Source of the DNA: Nannobrachium achirus
Taxonomy: Eukaryota > Chordata > Actinopteri > Myctophiformes > Myctophidae
DNA length: 64,000 bases
Assembly: GCA_963921795.1 (NCBI GenBank)
Contig: OY997642.1
Coordinates: 3,212,944-3,276,943 of the forward strand
Reading direction: 5' to 3'
This document shows, in pieces, positions 52,792-62,710 of this stretch. The notes beneath the pieces were generated by a model that saw only the letters and a program-made list of their open reading frames with translations, did not search any database and was not told where the DNA came from. Numbering within the stretch: position 1 is the first letter of the stretch; each line of letters begins with the position of its first letter. The translations under genes were made by a program, and so were the position numbers.

Positions 52792-53245
52792 CAGTGGTGG
52801 AAAAAGTACTCACATGTTTTACTTAAGTAAAAGTATCAATACTGCCATCGTGCCATGTAGAAATAGCCTACGTTAGAAGTAAAAGTCTGGAATTCAAAAT
52901 GTACTAAATGTAGACATATATTGGTATCAAAATGTACTTAAAGTACCACAAGTATAAAGTACTCATTATGTCCCATTTCAAGATTTCAAATGTTTTTTTT
53001 TTATTTTTGTTTTTTTATATCAGATCTACAAGCTGCGTCTGACACTTTGAAAGCTTGTAGATCGCCTATTTCCAAATGTCTGAAATGTATATAAGGCAGA
53101 AGTGGTTAATGCTGTATGTTATGTAATAATAATCAAAATCTACAAAGTTAAAAGTATAATCTTTCTCTGAGAAGTTATATAGTGGAAATTGGAAATACTC
53201 CGGTAAAGTAAAAAAGACACATGAAGACAGTACGGGGAAGCAAAA
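52792..53245. mobile_element. GTGGAAAAAGTACTCA-type MITE carrying hairpin copy 18
   Basis: CAGTGGTGGAAAAAGTACTC, ACTTAAGTAAAAGTATCAAT is the usual left end of a common fish hAT-like MITE. The right end is degenerate, so the right limit is uncertain. Confidence 0.65.
53019..53073. repeat. ultrashort hairpin element, copy 18 (shortened)
   Basis: TATCAGATCTACAAGCTGCG, TCTGACACTTTGA, AAGCTTGTAGATCGCCTATT. It sits in a fifth kind of parent MITE. Confidence 0.8.
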
Positions 53246-53506
53246 ACTCCAATCATTGATTAACATGTGATGCAACCCAGTCAGACAGTAAATGTTGAAC
53301 CAGTAAACATGTTGCCTTATCGTCCACTGTGATCATGTTATATATTGACTGTGCATGTTTACCCATACTGCTTTACGGTATACTGTATTTACTGTACCGC
53401 TTCACCTCTGTTTCTGTTTCTCTGCTGTGTTTCATATTGCGGTGCTGCTGTGACGCAGGATCACTAATGTTGCAAACCGCATCTACCACATTTGGTAGGC
53501 CTAGGT

Positions 53507-53958
53507 CAGGGGTCGGCAACCCAAAATGTTGAAAGAGCCATATTGGACCAAAAAACCCCAAAACAAATCTGTCTGGAGCCGCGAAAAATTATAAAAGCTT
53601 TATATATCATCGTTGTCGGGTAGAAACCTTGTATGTCCAAAACTTCATTTTGTATTTATGAAAACCCTTTACTTTGCGTAAAAAAACATACAAATTTGAG
53701 ATACAAGGTTTCTGCCCGACAGTGACGATAAAAAAATAGTTAAAACAAAAAAAAAAAATTTTCCATTTTCATATGGAAATACATTTCATTGTATCTCGGT
53801 TGCGTTGTAAATGAGTGCTTGCTCTCAATTGTATTTCCGAGTTTAAATAAAGGTAACAAACAACCATTTTCATACATTTTTGAAAAAGCTCCAGGGAGCC
53901 ACTAGGGTGGCGCTAAAGAGCCGCATGCGGCTCTAGAGCCGCGGTTTGCAGACCCCCG
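53507..53958. mobile_element. hAT-like MITE with perfect 8-bp target duplication
   Basis: Ends CAGGGGTCGGCAACC and GGTTTGCAGACCCCCG; flanks GCCTAGGT at 53499-53506 and 53959-53966. The interior has GAGCCGCATGCGGCTC and a complete GTCGGG-AAACCTTGTAT foldback (53608-53730) that lacks the hairpin found in its relatives at 1108 and 22636. It lies just past the donor site of the T5orf172-like exon. Confidence 0.92.
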
Positions 53959-54004
53959 GCCTAGGTCGAACAAAGTGGTTTTGAGAATCTAATTGTAATC
54001 TTAC

Positions 54005-54538
54005 AGGAGGAAGTGCTCGTCGTACGTTGTGTCTCTGAACAGCACTGACGATAACACTTTGAACATAATTCATAGTGACCATCTCGGGGTTCAACCATTC
54101 TGTCGGGTGCTGGTTTACAATTATTCTAGAACCCCCAATGAGTCTATCATTGAGGATGGTTCTCTCTGTGTCTACTGCAAAGTCACATTCATACACATAA
54201 ACATCAGTGCCTTGTCGTATAAAGCCATTTCTCCTGTGCTCATCAAGTCTCTCTAGGTTATTCCTAGTCGACATGCCGACTTTTATACATTCTTTTATTT
54301 TACCTTCAACTGTTATCTGCGTTGTGAAGCAATATATATAACCTTGAGTTACTTCTATGTCCTCAGAAGGATTGTAGTCACTGTCTGAAGTGTCAACCGC
54401 ACTGCAAACGCTAGATGTTTCAGACTGATGTTCTATATTTTGACCACTCGCATATGAAAATCGACTCCCCAGGCCATAGCCCAGGCCAAAGGCTCCGAGC
54501 CCGGCCGCGATGCCGGCAACCAGGAACGGCAACGGCAT
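54005..54538 (-). CDS. T5orf172/GIY-YIG-like domain protein, first coding exon
   Basis: From ATG at 54538 the frame gives 178 codons up to CCT|GTAAGA, a good splice donor; reading further runs into a MITE. Residues 4-28 are hydrophobic and Gly/Ala-rich (FLVAGIAAGLGAFGLGYGLG), a possible membrane anchor or signal. Residues 35-64 are acidic and Ser-rich. Residues 66-149 hold GYIYCF, then IKVGMSTRNNLERLDEH, VYVYECDF, TERTILNDRL and TEWL. This order (GIY-like strand, K-G-S--R, E in a helix, EW) matches the T5orf172/MUG113 branch of GIY-YIG-type domains, seen in phages, large DNA viruses and some eukaryotes; these bind or cut DNA. The function here is unknown. Upstream TTCTCCCATCAAG may be an acceptor of a 5' UTR exon. 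Low-complexity TA and the gypsy LTR begin about 160-230 bp upstream. Confidence 0.55.
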
Positions 54539-54697
54539 GCCTCCACCTCAACAGGATCCTCTGGTTGAAGTAAAGTTGAAGATGAACACCTTGATGGGAG
54601 AAAAAAGTAGTAAATACATATAAAACAGGATCTACCTTGATCCTTATGCCTAAACATTTTAGGCATTTTGTAATATTTTGAAGGAAAATAATAATAG

Positions 54698-54767
<70 letters not shown>
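54698..54767. repeat. (TA)n/(TG)n microsatellite, gypsy insertion site
   Basis: About 60 bp of TA then TGTGTGT. The gypsy LTR starts at 54768. GTGT before the left LTR and GTGT after the right LTR (62495-62498) fit a 4-bp target duplication, but the microsatellite makes this weak. Confidence 0.85.
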
Positions 54768-55902
54768 TGTAACGGTTTCCACTTGTATTCGTGCAGGGGT
54801 GCCAGGTAGACTCTGTCTACCAGAGAAATATTTGATTAGATACTTCTCCTTTTTTATATATTTATGAGTTCTTCCTCATCTGGAGTTTAAACCATGTGAA
54901 TACCGCACAAAGGATTTATATATAAAATATAACCCTTGTTGAGAAATAAACCAACACCACACTTTGACAATTCGAGTTCAGTTCACTTCTTTAGTGATTG
55001 AAAACAGCCCAAAGCATTCAACTCATCATCATCAAGTTCATCACAATTCAAAACATAACCCAGATCAGATCATCAATGCAAAACAAACCATAAACCAAAC
55101 AATAAACCAACAGGAGGAGATCACTTTGCAAAACAAACAGAAGAAAAACAAAAACAAAATGTAGTCAGCTCACTCACAGAACCTTGGTTACGTACAAGTT
55201 ACGTTTCAACCCGAAAACACACTGGAACGTAACACAGCATTGGCCGTGTACAATAGAATTCAATGAATGAACAACAGGTCTTTTAATAAATGAATAACTG
55301 TCCGTCCTCCGGAATGAACGCACGGCGCGCACGCACGCAAGCACGCAACGCAAGGCGAGACAATGCAAAGTCAATGTCAATGTTCCTCCACTTCACCGAG
55401 GAAGTCGGCAGGTTCACACAAGTCAAAACGAAATAAAGTTAACTCTCCCAGTTAGGATCGATTCAGACAGGCATGCATGAAGAGCTCAGATGAGTGAATT
55501 ACCGTCCTGCGCAGCAGTGATGATGAACGGGATCACGGGAACAACTCCATTGGTGGCGGCGGCGTTCAAGTTCACGGCCAAGCAATGTTGTTCCTCGTTG
55601 AACAACACATCCTCCAGCGTCGCATCGGGCTGTTGTTTAATGCTCCGTGTTGGGATGCAATGGCTCCTCTTCCGCGGGGTTTAACGTCCACAACGGCCGG
55701 CCTAACGCACACTTTTTCACGGGCTAAACAAACAGCATTCACGCTGTGTGTAGAGGGTCTGACTTCCTCACGTTCACAGGTCCAACGGCGCTCACATCTC
55801 AAGCTCGCGCCAGGCGCAATGACAGGGCATTTAAAGTCAACGTCACAACGATGACTGCAGGTTGGGAAACGGACGGCTCGGGGACCATTTCGGGCCGTCA
55901 CA
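54768..55902 (-). repeat. gypsy 3' LTR
   Basis: 1135 bp. It includes AAAATATAACCCTTGTTGAG, a Cys/Arg-free CGCACGCACGCAAGCACGC CpG-rich piece and ATTTATATATAAAA, a plausible TATA region. A CpG-rich half (55300-55880) contrasts with an AT-rich half (54830-55170). Confidence 0.95.
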
Positions 55903-55915
55903 CTCCTCCCCCCCT
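55903..55915 (-). other. gypsy polypurine tract
   Basis: AGGGGGGGAGGAG on the minus strand directly abuts the 3' LTR, as needed to prime plus-strand DNA. Confidence 0.9.
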
Positions 55916-55952
55916 GAAAGAAGTAAGGTCCTATCCTTACGTATCCATTAAT

Positions 55953-58900
55953 TCATTTTCCATACCGCTTTGGGCTCCTTTTCCTTAACTGGTAACGAGA
56001 GGTCGGTACTTTAGCCACCAGCAAACTTTCCTCCTCTTCATCCGTATTCACAGACTTCTCCGCTGAGGGGAAAACAACTTTAGGTTGTGAGACTTCTGGG
56101 TCCGGGAAGCCAAGAAAAGTCTCCTCGTCGCTTTCCTCCTCCAAGATATCCAGAACTTTCCTGCGTTCCATTTCCTCCATTTCCTCTGCCGAGGGGTAAC
56201 AGGCCTTAAGGCGTGAGACATGGACAACACGCATGTCTTCACCTGTGTCTTCCTTAACCGCTCGGTAGTTCAGAGGGCCTAGTTGCTCCACAATCCTATA
56301 TGGACCTTGCCATTTAGGGGCAAGTTTGGCTGCGAAGGATTTTTCCTTCTTGGAATACGGATGGGTTCGTAACCACACCCGATCACGGACCTGGAACTGA
56401 AGTTCTCGTCTCTTCTTGTCGTAGTTCCTCTTCTGTTTGACTCTAGCTTTTGTCAGGTTCTTATCGACAAGAGCTTTCAAGTCATGAAGCTGAACTACCT
56501 GGTCGTAACAGGCAGAGTCTGGAGTAGCGTTCTGGGGTTGTAGAACCAGGTCTAAGGGTCCGCGAAGAGGACGACTTAGGTTCAACTCTGCAGGTGTGAC
56601 TCCAATGGACTCGTGCACTGCAGAATTAAGAGCAAAGCGGAACTCATGAAGATGCTGATCCCAGTGTTTGTGCTGGGTTCCTACGTAAGAGGCGATCATG
56701 GTCTTCAGAGTTCGATTCACTCTCTCAGTGAGGTTCGTTTGAGGGTGATAAGCTGTGGTCAGCTTATGCTTCAGGTTCCACCGTTGGCAGGTCTCCTTGA
56801 AGAGGTCTGAGACAAACTGAGAACCTCTGTCTGACAAGATGAACTCTGGTACTCCCCAGCGTGTCAAGATCTCCCTTGTCAAGATGTTAGAGACAGTCTT
56901 TGCTGTGGCTTGACGCAGACCAAAGAGCTCTACCCACTTAGAGTAGTAATCCACGAAGACAAGCAAGTATTCGTTCTGCTTTGAGCTCTTCGGGAATGGA
57001 CCCATTATATCCACTCCTAGCATTTCCCAGGGTTGGGAGACAATGGTCTGCTGCAACATGCCCGCAGTCTTCCTGCCTTCAGGCTTATACACTTGACAAA
57101 CCCGACAGTTTTTGGTGTAGGTCTTGACATCCAAGCTGAGGTTTGGCCAGTAAAGCAAGGCTTGCAGACGTTTGTACGTTTTGAATCTGCCCAGATGACC
57201 TGCTATTGGGTGTTCATGGAAGTGTTGTAAGAGTGATAAACGGAAGGCTTGTGGGATGTACACTTGGTAGAGGGTTCTGTGGGGTAACTCCAACACACGG
57301 TAGACTTTGTCTTCGATGATAGTCAACTTTGTGGTAGAGTTGAGGACCTGTTCTCCATCTTCCAGGATTTTCTGGTAGATGGCTTGGATTTCTGGATCTT
57401 CCTGCTGGGCTTTCCAGACGGTCTCGTCTGAGACAGGAAAGTCCTCCTTGGGTGAGTCTCGTTGACAAGACAGCACTGTAGCACAAGTAGGTGGAGATCC
57501 AGGGTGGACATAGTCTACCGGAGCTCGGGATAGAGCGTCAGGGACTGTGTTGTATTTCCCCTTCCTGTATTCCACTGCAAAGGTGAATTCTTGTAAACGA
57601 AGTGCCCACCTGATGAGTCTGGTACTGGGGTTGTGCGTTTTGAACACCCACACAAGGGAGGAATGATCAGTGACGACAGTGAAGAACCGGCCTTCAAGAT
57701 AGTATCGCCACTTTTCAAGTGCCCACACAACAGCAAGACATTCCTGCTCTGTTGTTGAATAGTTGCGTTCAGCTCGGTTGAGTGTTCTACTGGCAAACGC
57801 CAACACTTCTTCAGTACCAAGTCCAGTCCGTTGAGCAAGTACTGCGCCTAGTCCCACATCGCTGGCATCTGTATATACCACAAAGGGTAAATCAAAGTTT
57901 GGGTGTCCTAGTATTGGTGGGGTGACAAGGTGGTGTTTAAGGGTGTCAAAGGCAGCCTGACATTCCGCTGTCCATTTAAACTTCACCCCTTTCCGCTTCA
58001 GAGCATTCAGAGGGTCGGCTACTTGCGAGAAATTTGGCACGTACCGGTGGTACCATCCGGCCATACCTAAAAATCGTTGCAGAGCCTTGAGATTGGTTGG
58101 TACAGGTAAGTCCTGGACTGCTCTGATCTTTCCAGGGTCCACTTCGATTCCTGTGGCAGACACAATGTGTCCAAGGAACTTCAGCGAAGTCTGACAGAAG
58201 TTGCTCTTTTTCATGTTGACAGTTAAGCCAGCTTCCCTCAGTTTGTCCAATACCTCCTGGAGGTCTTTGAAGTGTTGCTCTCTGGTTTGAGAGTAAATGA
58301 TTATATCATCGAGATAAACGAAACAGCTTTTCCCCTTCAGCTCCCCCAATGCCGTCTCCATAAGTCTTTGGAAGGTAGCTGGCGCGTTCTTCAGCCCGAA
58401 AGGCATAACTTTGAACTGGAACAGGCCTTCTGCACAAACAAAGGCAGTCATGTCACGGCTAGGTGGATCCATTTCAACCTGCCAGTATCCACTATTGAGG
58501 TCAAGAGTGGTGAAGATGACTGAGCCAGACAAGGAATCCAAGATCTCGTTGATGGTAGGCAGAGGGTAAGCATCGTTTTGGGTAACACTGTTCAACTTCC
58601 TGTAGTCCACACAGTACCTGTAGTCTCCTGTCTTCTTGGGGATGAGGACAACAGGAGAGGCCCAGGGCGACATGGACCGTTCAATGATGTCTTTGGCCAG
58701 CATATCCTGCAGAAGTTCATGTTGGATGCGGAACTTAGCTGGAGACAACCGGTATGGTTTTTGCTTGATGGGCATATCTTGGGTGATGTGGATTTTGTGC
58801 TTCAAAAGCCCTGTGCGTCCCAGCAGTGATGTACACACATCAGAATTCCTGCGCAGCTGATCCAACAGTTTGAACTCTTCGGACTGTTCCAGCTGAGCTC

Positions 58901-61325
58901 TCTTTACTGCAAGTTCAAGTAGATCAACTGGTTTGTCCTGGCTGGGCAGGAAGGGAGCAACAGCAGAAAAGAATGCGACAGTGGGCCGCCAATCTTCAAG
59001 TTTTGCCCCTTCTGACAAGAATGAATACTTTTTCCCCGGGTTGTGAGGGAACCAGTAACAGTTGTGTGTGACATCCATCTGGATACCACTGAGGTACATG
59101 AAATCAAGTCCCAACACAGCAGGGAAAGCAAGAGTTTGGGGAGGTAGAATGACTGAAGGAATCCCATAAGTCTGATTATTCAGTCGCAGTTCAACCTCAC
59201 TCCATCCAAGAGGTTGCTTGGCTTCACCATCAGCCAGATACAAAGGACCTTCAACCCAAGGGTGAAGTTTCTGGTTTTTGCCCTTCACTTCCTTCCACAA
59301 CTGCTCATTGAGTAGAGTGTAGGACGATCCAGTGTCCAGGATGGCCTTTCCTGTCCACTTTCCTACAGACAGAGGTAACACCAGCTGACGTGGTATTGGT
59401 CGATGAGGTGGAATTATAGAAGGATGAAGATAAGCATTTTCTCTGGGTCTTTCAGGCTGAGTCAAAGAACTTAGTGTAGGTGGGTGCTGAGAGTTAGGAT
59501 TAGATGATTGTGTTTTATTTGAGGATTTTTGGTTTCTGGGGTGGTTGGGTAGCAGAGAGTAACAAGCCTCTGGGGAATGTCCCTTCTTGTTACATCTCCA
59601 ACAGAATAGTCCAACATTGGATGCAGACTCGGACTGAGAGGATTGAGTTTGGTTAGTTTGGTTGGGTTGTTTGTTTGGCTGCTTGTTTGAGGGTTTGGTG
59701 CGCTGTTCGTATTGTTGTTGCAATTCTCTGTCTTTTTCAAACTGCTGCCCCAGCCGAACAAGTGCATCAACAGTAGTTGCTCGCTCTCTGAGTTGGCTGG
59801 CAAGCAGAGGATTGATATTTTTGAGAATCAACTTGATGACCTCATCCTCCTGTATTTCCGGTCTCCAGCGTTTACACAGCGAGTAGTAGCTGTAAGCAAA
59901 GTCTCGGATACTTTCCTTCTCACCTTGAACTCTGTTTCTGACTCTGTCGGCCAACTCGTCAGTATAGTCCTCAGACAAGAAAGCAGAAGAAAACTTGCGT
60001 TCAAAGTCAGGCCAAGAGTGAGTGTTGAAGCGTACCACATTCCACCAATCTCTAGCGGTTCCATGAAGCACATTTCGTAATGTGGCAAGCAGTTCATCAT
60101 CCGCAAGAGGATTGAGGGCAAGGAAGTCGCGACACCTCTCAAGGTAAAGGAGGGGATCAGGAGTGTCATCCATTTTCCCAAAAGTAGGAAACTCCAACTT
60201 AATGGGCAGTTTAAGTGGCCGTCTACACACCTCTGTGTGTGCAGACGCATGAGCATCAGAGCCAGAAGGAATGGCAGAAGTGGTAGGTGATGGACTAAGA
60301 AGGTCCTGGGTTTGAGGACCAGGATGCATAGTGGAGTGCATCCGAGAGGGCGTGGTCGGAACTGGTTTGGGGTTTTTGGGGAACAAGGCCTGTTTTCCAG
60401 AGGGCGGTGCCGAGGTGGTCACCACAGAAACTGTTTGCTGTGACTTTTGCTTGAGAGTGGTCATGTCGACAGACATGTCCTTTAACAGTTTGCTGCATTG
60501 TGAGAGCTCCACCTGTAAGTGCGCTACTGCATCCATCAAAGGAGTAATTGTTGCATTTACTTCCTCGAGAAGCTCTTGGTGGTTGTGTTCTTCCTGTAGG
60601 TGGACTACTGCATTAATCAAAGGAGCAATTGTTGTATTCACTTCCTTGAGAAGCTCCTTGTGGTGATTTTGCAAGCGCCACTGAACGGCAGATGTGAGTT
60701 GGGTTCTGTGGTAATCAAAGTGTTTGTCCATAGCAATAGTTATTTCACGTTGCACATTTTGAGTCAGGGTGTCCATTGCATTTTTAATCTCCTCATTGGG
60801 TGAGTCTTCCCAAAAGTTTGGCAGATTGAGGTGTTCTGTTACGTTGGTGAACTCCATATCGACTGCTGAATGACTGGTCCTTCCTCCTGGATCTAGCACA
60901 TTCCCAGGAATTTGAAATTCTCCAGATTGATGGTCAGGTTCTCCATTATTTCCATTTTCCAGCTCAGAATCAGAATCTGAATCATTTGCAACCAGAACAG
61001 CCGTATTGACGGGATGGTTTTCACTGTGGGCTTCGTTGCTTGTTGGATTATAAAATGGGTTATAGTAGGTTGAGTGGGTTGTTACATTTTGAATGGTTTC
61101 CATGTTTGCTCCATTGATGAGTTGATTGTCGACTCCATTGTTTGATTGATCGGTTGGATTGATTGTTTGATCGTTTGGATTGATTGTTTGATCGGTTGGA
61201 TTGATTGTTTGAGTGTTTGGATTGATTGTTTGATCGGTTGGATTGATTGTTTGAGTGACTTGATTTTGTTCCATGTTTGGCTGAGTGACTTGTCCTTGAT
61301 CCATGTTTAGTTTTATTATTCTCAA
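55953..61325 (-). CDS. gypsy Gag-Pol polyprotein, 1790 residues, intact
   Basis: Single frame. An Asn/Gln/Thr-rich N terminus with NPTDQTI repeats (about 14-60) is followed by a coiled-coil-like region and a capsid-type gag domain (about 375-545, with FPTFGKMDDTPDPLLYLE and W-DFERKF). The zinc knuckle is CWRCNKKGHSPEAC (about 573). Protease ILDTGSSYTLL is at about 663. RT has TLDLNSGYWQVEMD (about 938) and YLDDIIIYS (about 1002). RNase H has YTDASDVGLGAVLA (about 1149) and TTEQECLAVVWALEKW. Integrase has the H-H-C-C finger (about 1368-1408), catalytic D in VDIMGPF (about 1436), D in LSDRGSQF (about 1497) and E in NLTERVNRTLK (about 1533). A GPY/F-like module (WQGPYRIVEQLGPLNYR, about 1671) follows. 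The order PR-RT-RH-IN defines Ty3/gypsy. Gag and Pol share one frame without stop or shift, so Gag excess must come from processing or another route. The start may be the ATG at 61325 or at 61304. Confidence 0.97.
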   Translation of the reverse strand: MRIIKLNMDQGQVTQPNMEQNQVTQTINPTDQTINPNTQTINPTDQTINPNDQTINPTDQSNNGVDNQLINGANMETIQNVTTHSTYYNPFYNPTSNEAHSENHPVNTAVLVANDSDSDSELENGNNGEPDHQSGEFQIPGNVLDPGGRTSHSAVDMEFTNVTEHLNLPNFWEDSPNEEIKNAMDTLTQNVQREITIAMDKHFDYHRTQLTSAVQWRLQNHHKELLKEVNTTIAPLINAVVHLQEEHNHQELLEEVNATITPLMDAVAHLQVELSQCSKLLKDMSVDMTTLKQKSQQTVSVVTTSAPPSGKQALFPKNPKPVPTTPSRMHSTMHPGPQTQDLLSPSPTTSAIPSGSDAHASAHTEVCRRPLKLPIKLEFPTFGKMDDTPDPLLYLERCRDFLALNPLADDELLATLRNVLHGTARDWWNVVRFNTHSWPDFERKFSSAFLSEDYTDELADRVRNRVQGEKESIRDFAYSYYSLCKRWRPEIQEDEVIKLILKNINPLLASQLRERATTVDALVRLGQQFEKDRELQQQYEQRTKPSNKQPNKQPNQTNQTQSSQSESASNVGLFCWRCNKKGHSPEACYSLLPNHPRNQKSSNKTQSSNPNSQHPPTLSSLTQPERPRENAYLHPSIIPPHRPIPRQLVLPLSVGKWTGKAILDTGSSYTLLNEQLWKEVKGKNQKLHPWVEGPLYLADGEAKQPLGWSEVELRLNNQTYGIPSVILPPQTLAFPAVLGLDFMYLSGIQMDVTHNCYWFPHNPGKKYSFLSEGAKLEDWRPTVAFFSAVAPFLPSQDKPVDLLELAVKRAQLEQSEEFKLLDQLRRNSDVCTSLLGRTGLLKHKIHITQDMPIKQKPYRLSPAKFRIQHELLQDMLAKDIIERSMSPWASPVVLIPKKTGDYRYCVDYRKLNSVTQNDAYPLPTINEILDSLSGSVIFTTLDLNSGYWQVEMDPPSRDMTAFVCAEGLFQFKVMPFGLKNAPATFQRLMETALGELKGKSCFVYLDDIIIYSQTREQHFKDLQEVLDKLREAGLTVNMKKSNFCQTSLKFLGHIVSATGIEVDPGKIRAVQDLPVPTNLKALQRFLGMAGWYHRYVPNFSQVADPLNALKRKGVKFKWTAECQAAFDTLKHHLVTPPILGHPNFDLPFVVYTDASDVGLGAVLAQRTGLGTEEVLAFASRTLNRAERNYSTTEQECLAVVWALEKWRYYLEGRFFTVVTDHSSLVWVFKTHNPSTRLIRWALRLQEFTFAVEYRKGKYNTVPDALSRAPVDYVHPGSPPTCATVLSCQRDSPKEDFPVSDETVWKAQQEDPEIQAIYQKILEDGEQVLNSTTKLTIIEDKVYRVLELPHRTLYQVYIPQAFRLSLLQHFHEHPIAGHLGRFKTYKRLQALLYWPNLSLDVKTYTKNCRVCQVYKPEGRKTAGMLQQTIVSQPWEMLGVDIMGPFPKSSKQNEYLLVFVDYYSKWVELFGLRQATAKTVSNILTREILTRWGVPEFILSDRGSQFVSDLFKETCQRWNLKHKLTTAYHPQTNLTERVNRTLKTMIASYVGTQHKHWDQHLHEFRFALNSAVHESIGVTPAELNLSRPLRGPLDLVLQPQNATPDSACYDQVVQLHDLKALVDKNLTKARVKQKRNYDKKRRELQFQVRDRVWLRTHPYSKKEKSFAAKLAPKWQGPYRIVEQLGPLNYRAVKEDTGEDMRVVHVSRLKACYPSAEEMEEMERRKVLDILEEESDEETFLGFPDPEVSQPKVVFPSAEKSVNTDEEEESLLVAKVPTSRYQLRKRSPKRYGK
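61130..61265 (-). repeat. in-frame coding repeat at the Gag N terminus
   Basis: TTGATTGTTTGATCGGTTGG units encode NPTDQTI/NPNDQTI repeats. The ~21-bp period keeps the frame, so the number of units can vary without breaking the ORF. Confidence 0.85.
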
Positions 61326-61335
61326 TGTTTTATTT

Positions 61336-61353
61336 GTCCCATCTGGGGTGCCA
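61336..61353 (-). other. gypsy primer-binding site
   Basis: TGGCACCCCAGATGGGAC lies six bases past the 5' LTR end on the minus strand and begins with the TGG that complements tRNA CCA. I cannot name the tRNA with confidence; it is not the tRNA-His site seen in the TRIM. Confidence 0.7.
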
Positions 61354-61359
61354 CTTTTA

Positions 61360-62494
61360 TGTAACGGTTTCCACTTGTATTCGTGCAGGGGTGCCAGGTA
61401 GACTCTGTCTACCAGAGAAATATTTGATTAGATACTTCTCCTTTTTTATATATTTATGAGTTCTTCCTCATCTGGAGTTTAAACCATGTGAATACCGCAC
61501 AAAGGATTTATATATAAAATATAACCCTTGTTGAGAAATAAACCAACACCACACTTTGACAATTCGAGTTCAGTTCACTTCTTTAGTGATTGAAAACAGC
61601 CCAAAGCATTCAACTCATCATCATCAAGTTCATCACAATTCAAAACATAACCCAGATCAGATCATCAATGCAAAACAAACCATAAACCAAACAATAAACC
61701 AACAGGAGGAGATCACTTTGCAAAACAAACAGAAGAAAAACAAAAACAAAATGTAGTCAGCTCACTCACAGAACCTTGGTTACGTACAAGTTACGTTTCA
61801 ACCCGAAAACACACTGGAACGTAACACAGCATTGGCCGTGTACAATAGAATTCAATGAATGAACAACAGGTCTTTTAATAAATGAATAACTGTCCGTCCT
61901 CCGGAATGAACGCACGGCGCGCACGCACGCAAGCACGCAACGCAAGGCGAGACAATGCAAAGTCAATGTCAATGTTCCTCCACTTCACCGAGGAAGTCGG
62001 CAGGTTCACACAAGTCAAAACGAAATAAAGTTAACTCTCCCAGTTAGGATCGATTCAGACAGGCATGCATGAAGAGCTCAGATGAGTGAATTACCGTCCT
62101 GCGCAGCAGTGATGATGAACGGGATCACGGGAACAACTCCATTGGTGGCGGCGGCGTTCAAGTTCACGGCCAAGCAATGTTGTTCCTCGTTGAACAACAC
62201 ATCCTCCAGCGTCGCATCGGGCTGTTGTTTAATGCTCCGTGTTGGGATGCAATGGCTCCTCTTCCGCGGGGTTTAACGTCCACAACGGCCGGCCTAACGC
62301 ACACTTTTTCACGGGCTAAACAAACAGCATTCACGCTGTGTGTAGAGGGTCTGACTTCCTCACGTTCACAGGTCCAACGGCGCTCACATCTCAAGCTCGC
62401 GCCAGGCGCAATGACAGGGCATTTAAAGTCAACGTCACAACGATGACTGCAGGTTGGGAAACGGACGGCTCGGGGACCATTTCGGGCCGTCACA
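61360..62494 (-). repeat. gypsy 5' LTR
   Basis: Copy of 54768-55902 offset by 6592 bp; all stretches compared match. Its outer end is followed by GTGTGTGTAC, the other half of the microsatellite target. Confidence 0.95.
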
Positions 62495-62710
62495 GTGTGT
62501 GTGTACCCTGCACAGCATACACACACAAACACACAAACATCACGGATGGTTCTGCATACCTTAGTCCCAGAGATCAGTCAGGAGCAGAGTGGTGTTGTGG
62601 TGATGGTTTTATAACCTGTTCAGAGGGAGGGCCCACATTAAAACCAACACACCATAGGTCATATTATGATCTCAGGGCATGAGATAAGATTTACATGCAA
62701 ACGCTATCAA

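Larger units (their letters stand above)
54768..62494 (-). mobile_element. complete Ty3/gypsy LTR retrotransposon, 7727 bp
   Basis: Two 1135-bp LTRs (54768-55902 and 61360-62494), in which I see no difference, bracket one gag-pol frame on the minus strand. In element orientation each LTR begins TGTGACGG and ends CCGTTACA. A primer site follows the 5' LTR and a purine tract (AGGGGGGGAGGAG) precedes the 3' LTR. LTR identity and an intact frame imply very recent transposition. No env-like ORF is present. Confidence 0.96.

Noticed and set aside
54005..54538. Penelope-element GIY-YIG endonuclease
   Set aside because: No Penelope RT is adjacent, and the EW-type end and hydrophobic N terminus fit T5orf172/MUG113 better. 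Not fully excluded.
54768..55902. Short ORFs within the LTRs, including a repeated 109-122 codon frame, as an env or accessory gene
   Set aside because: They lie within the LTR and have no hydrophobic or fusion-peptide-like features; no env is present between pol and the LTR.
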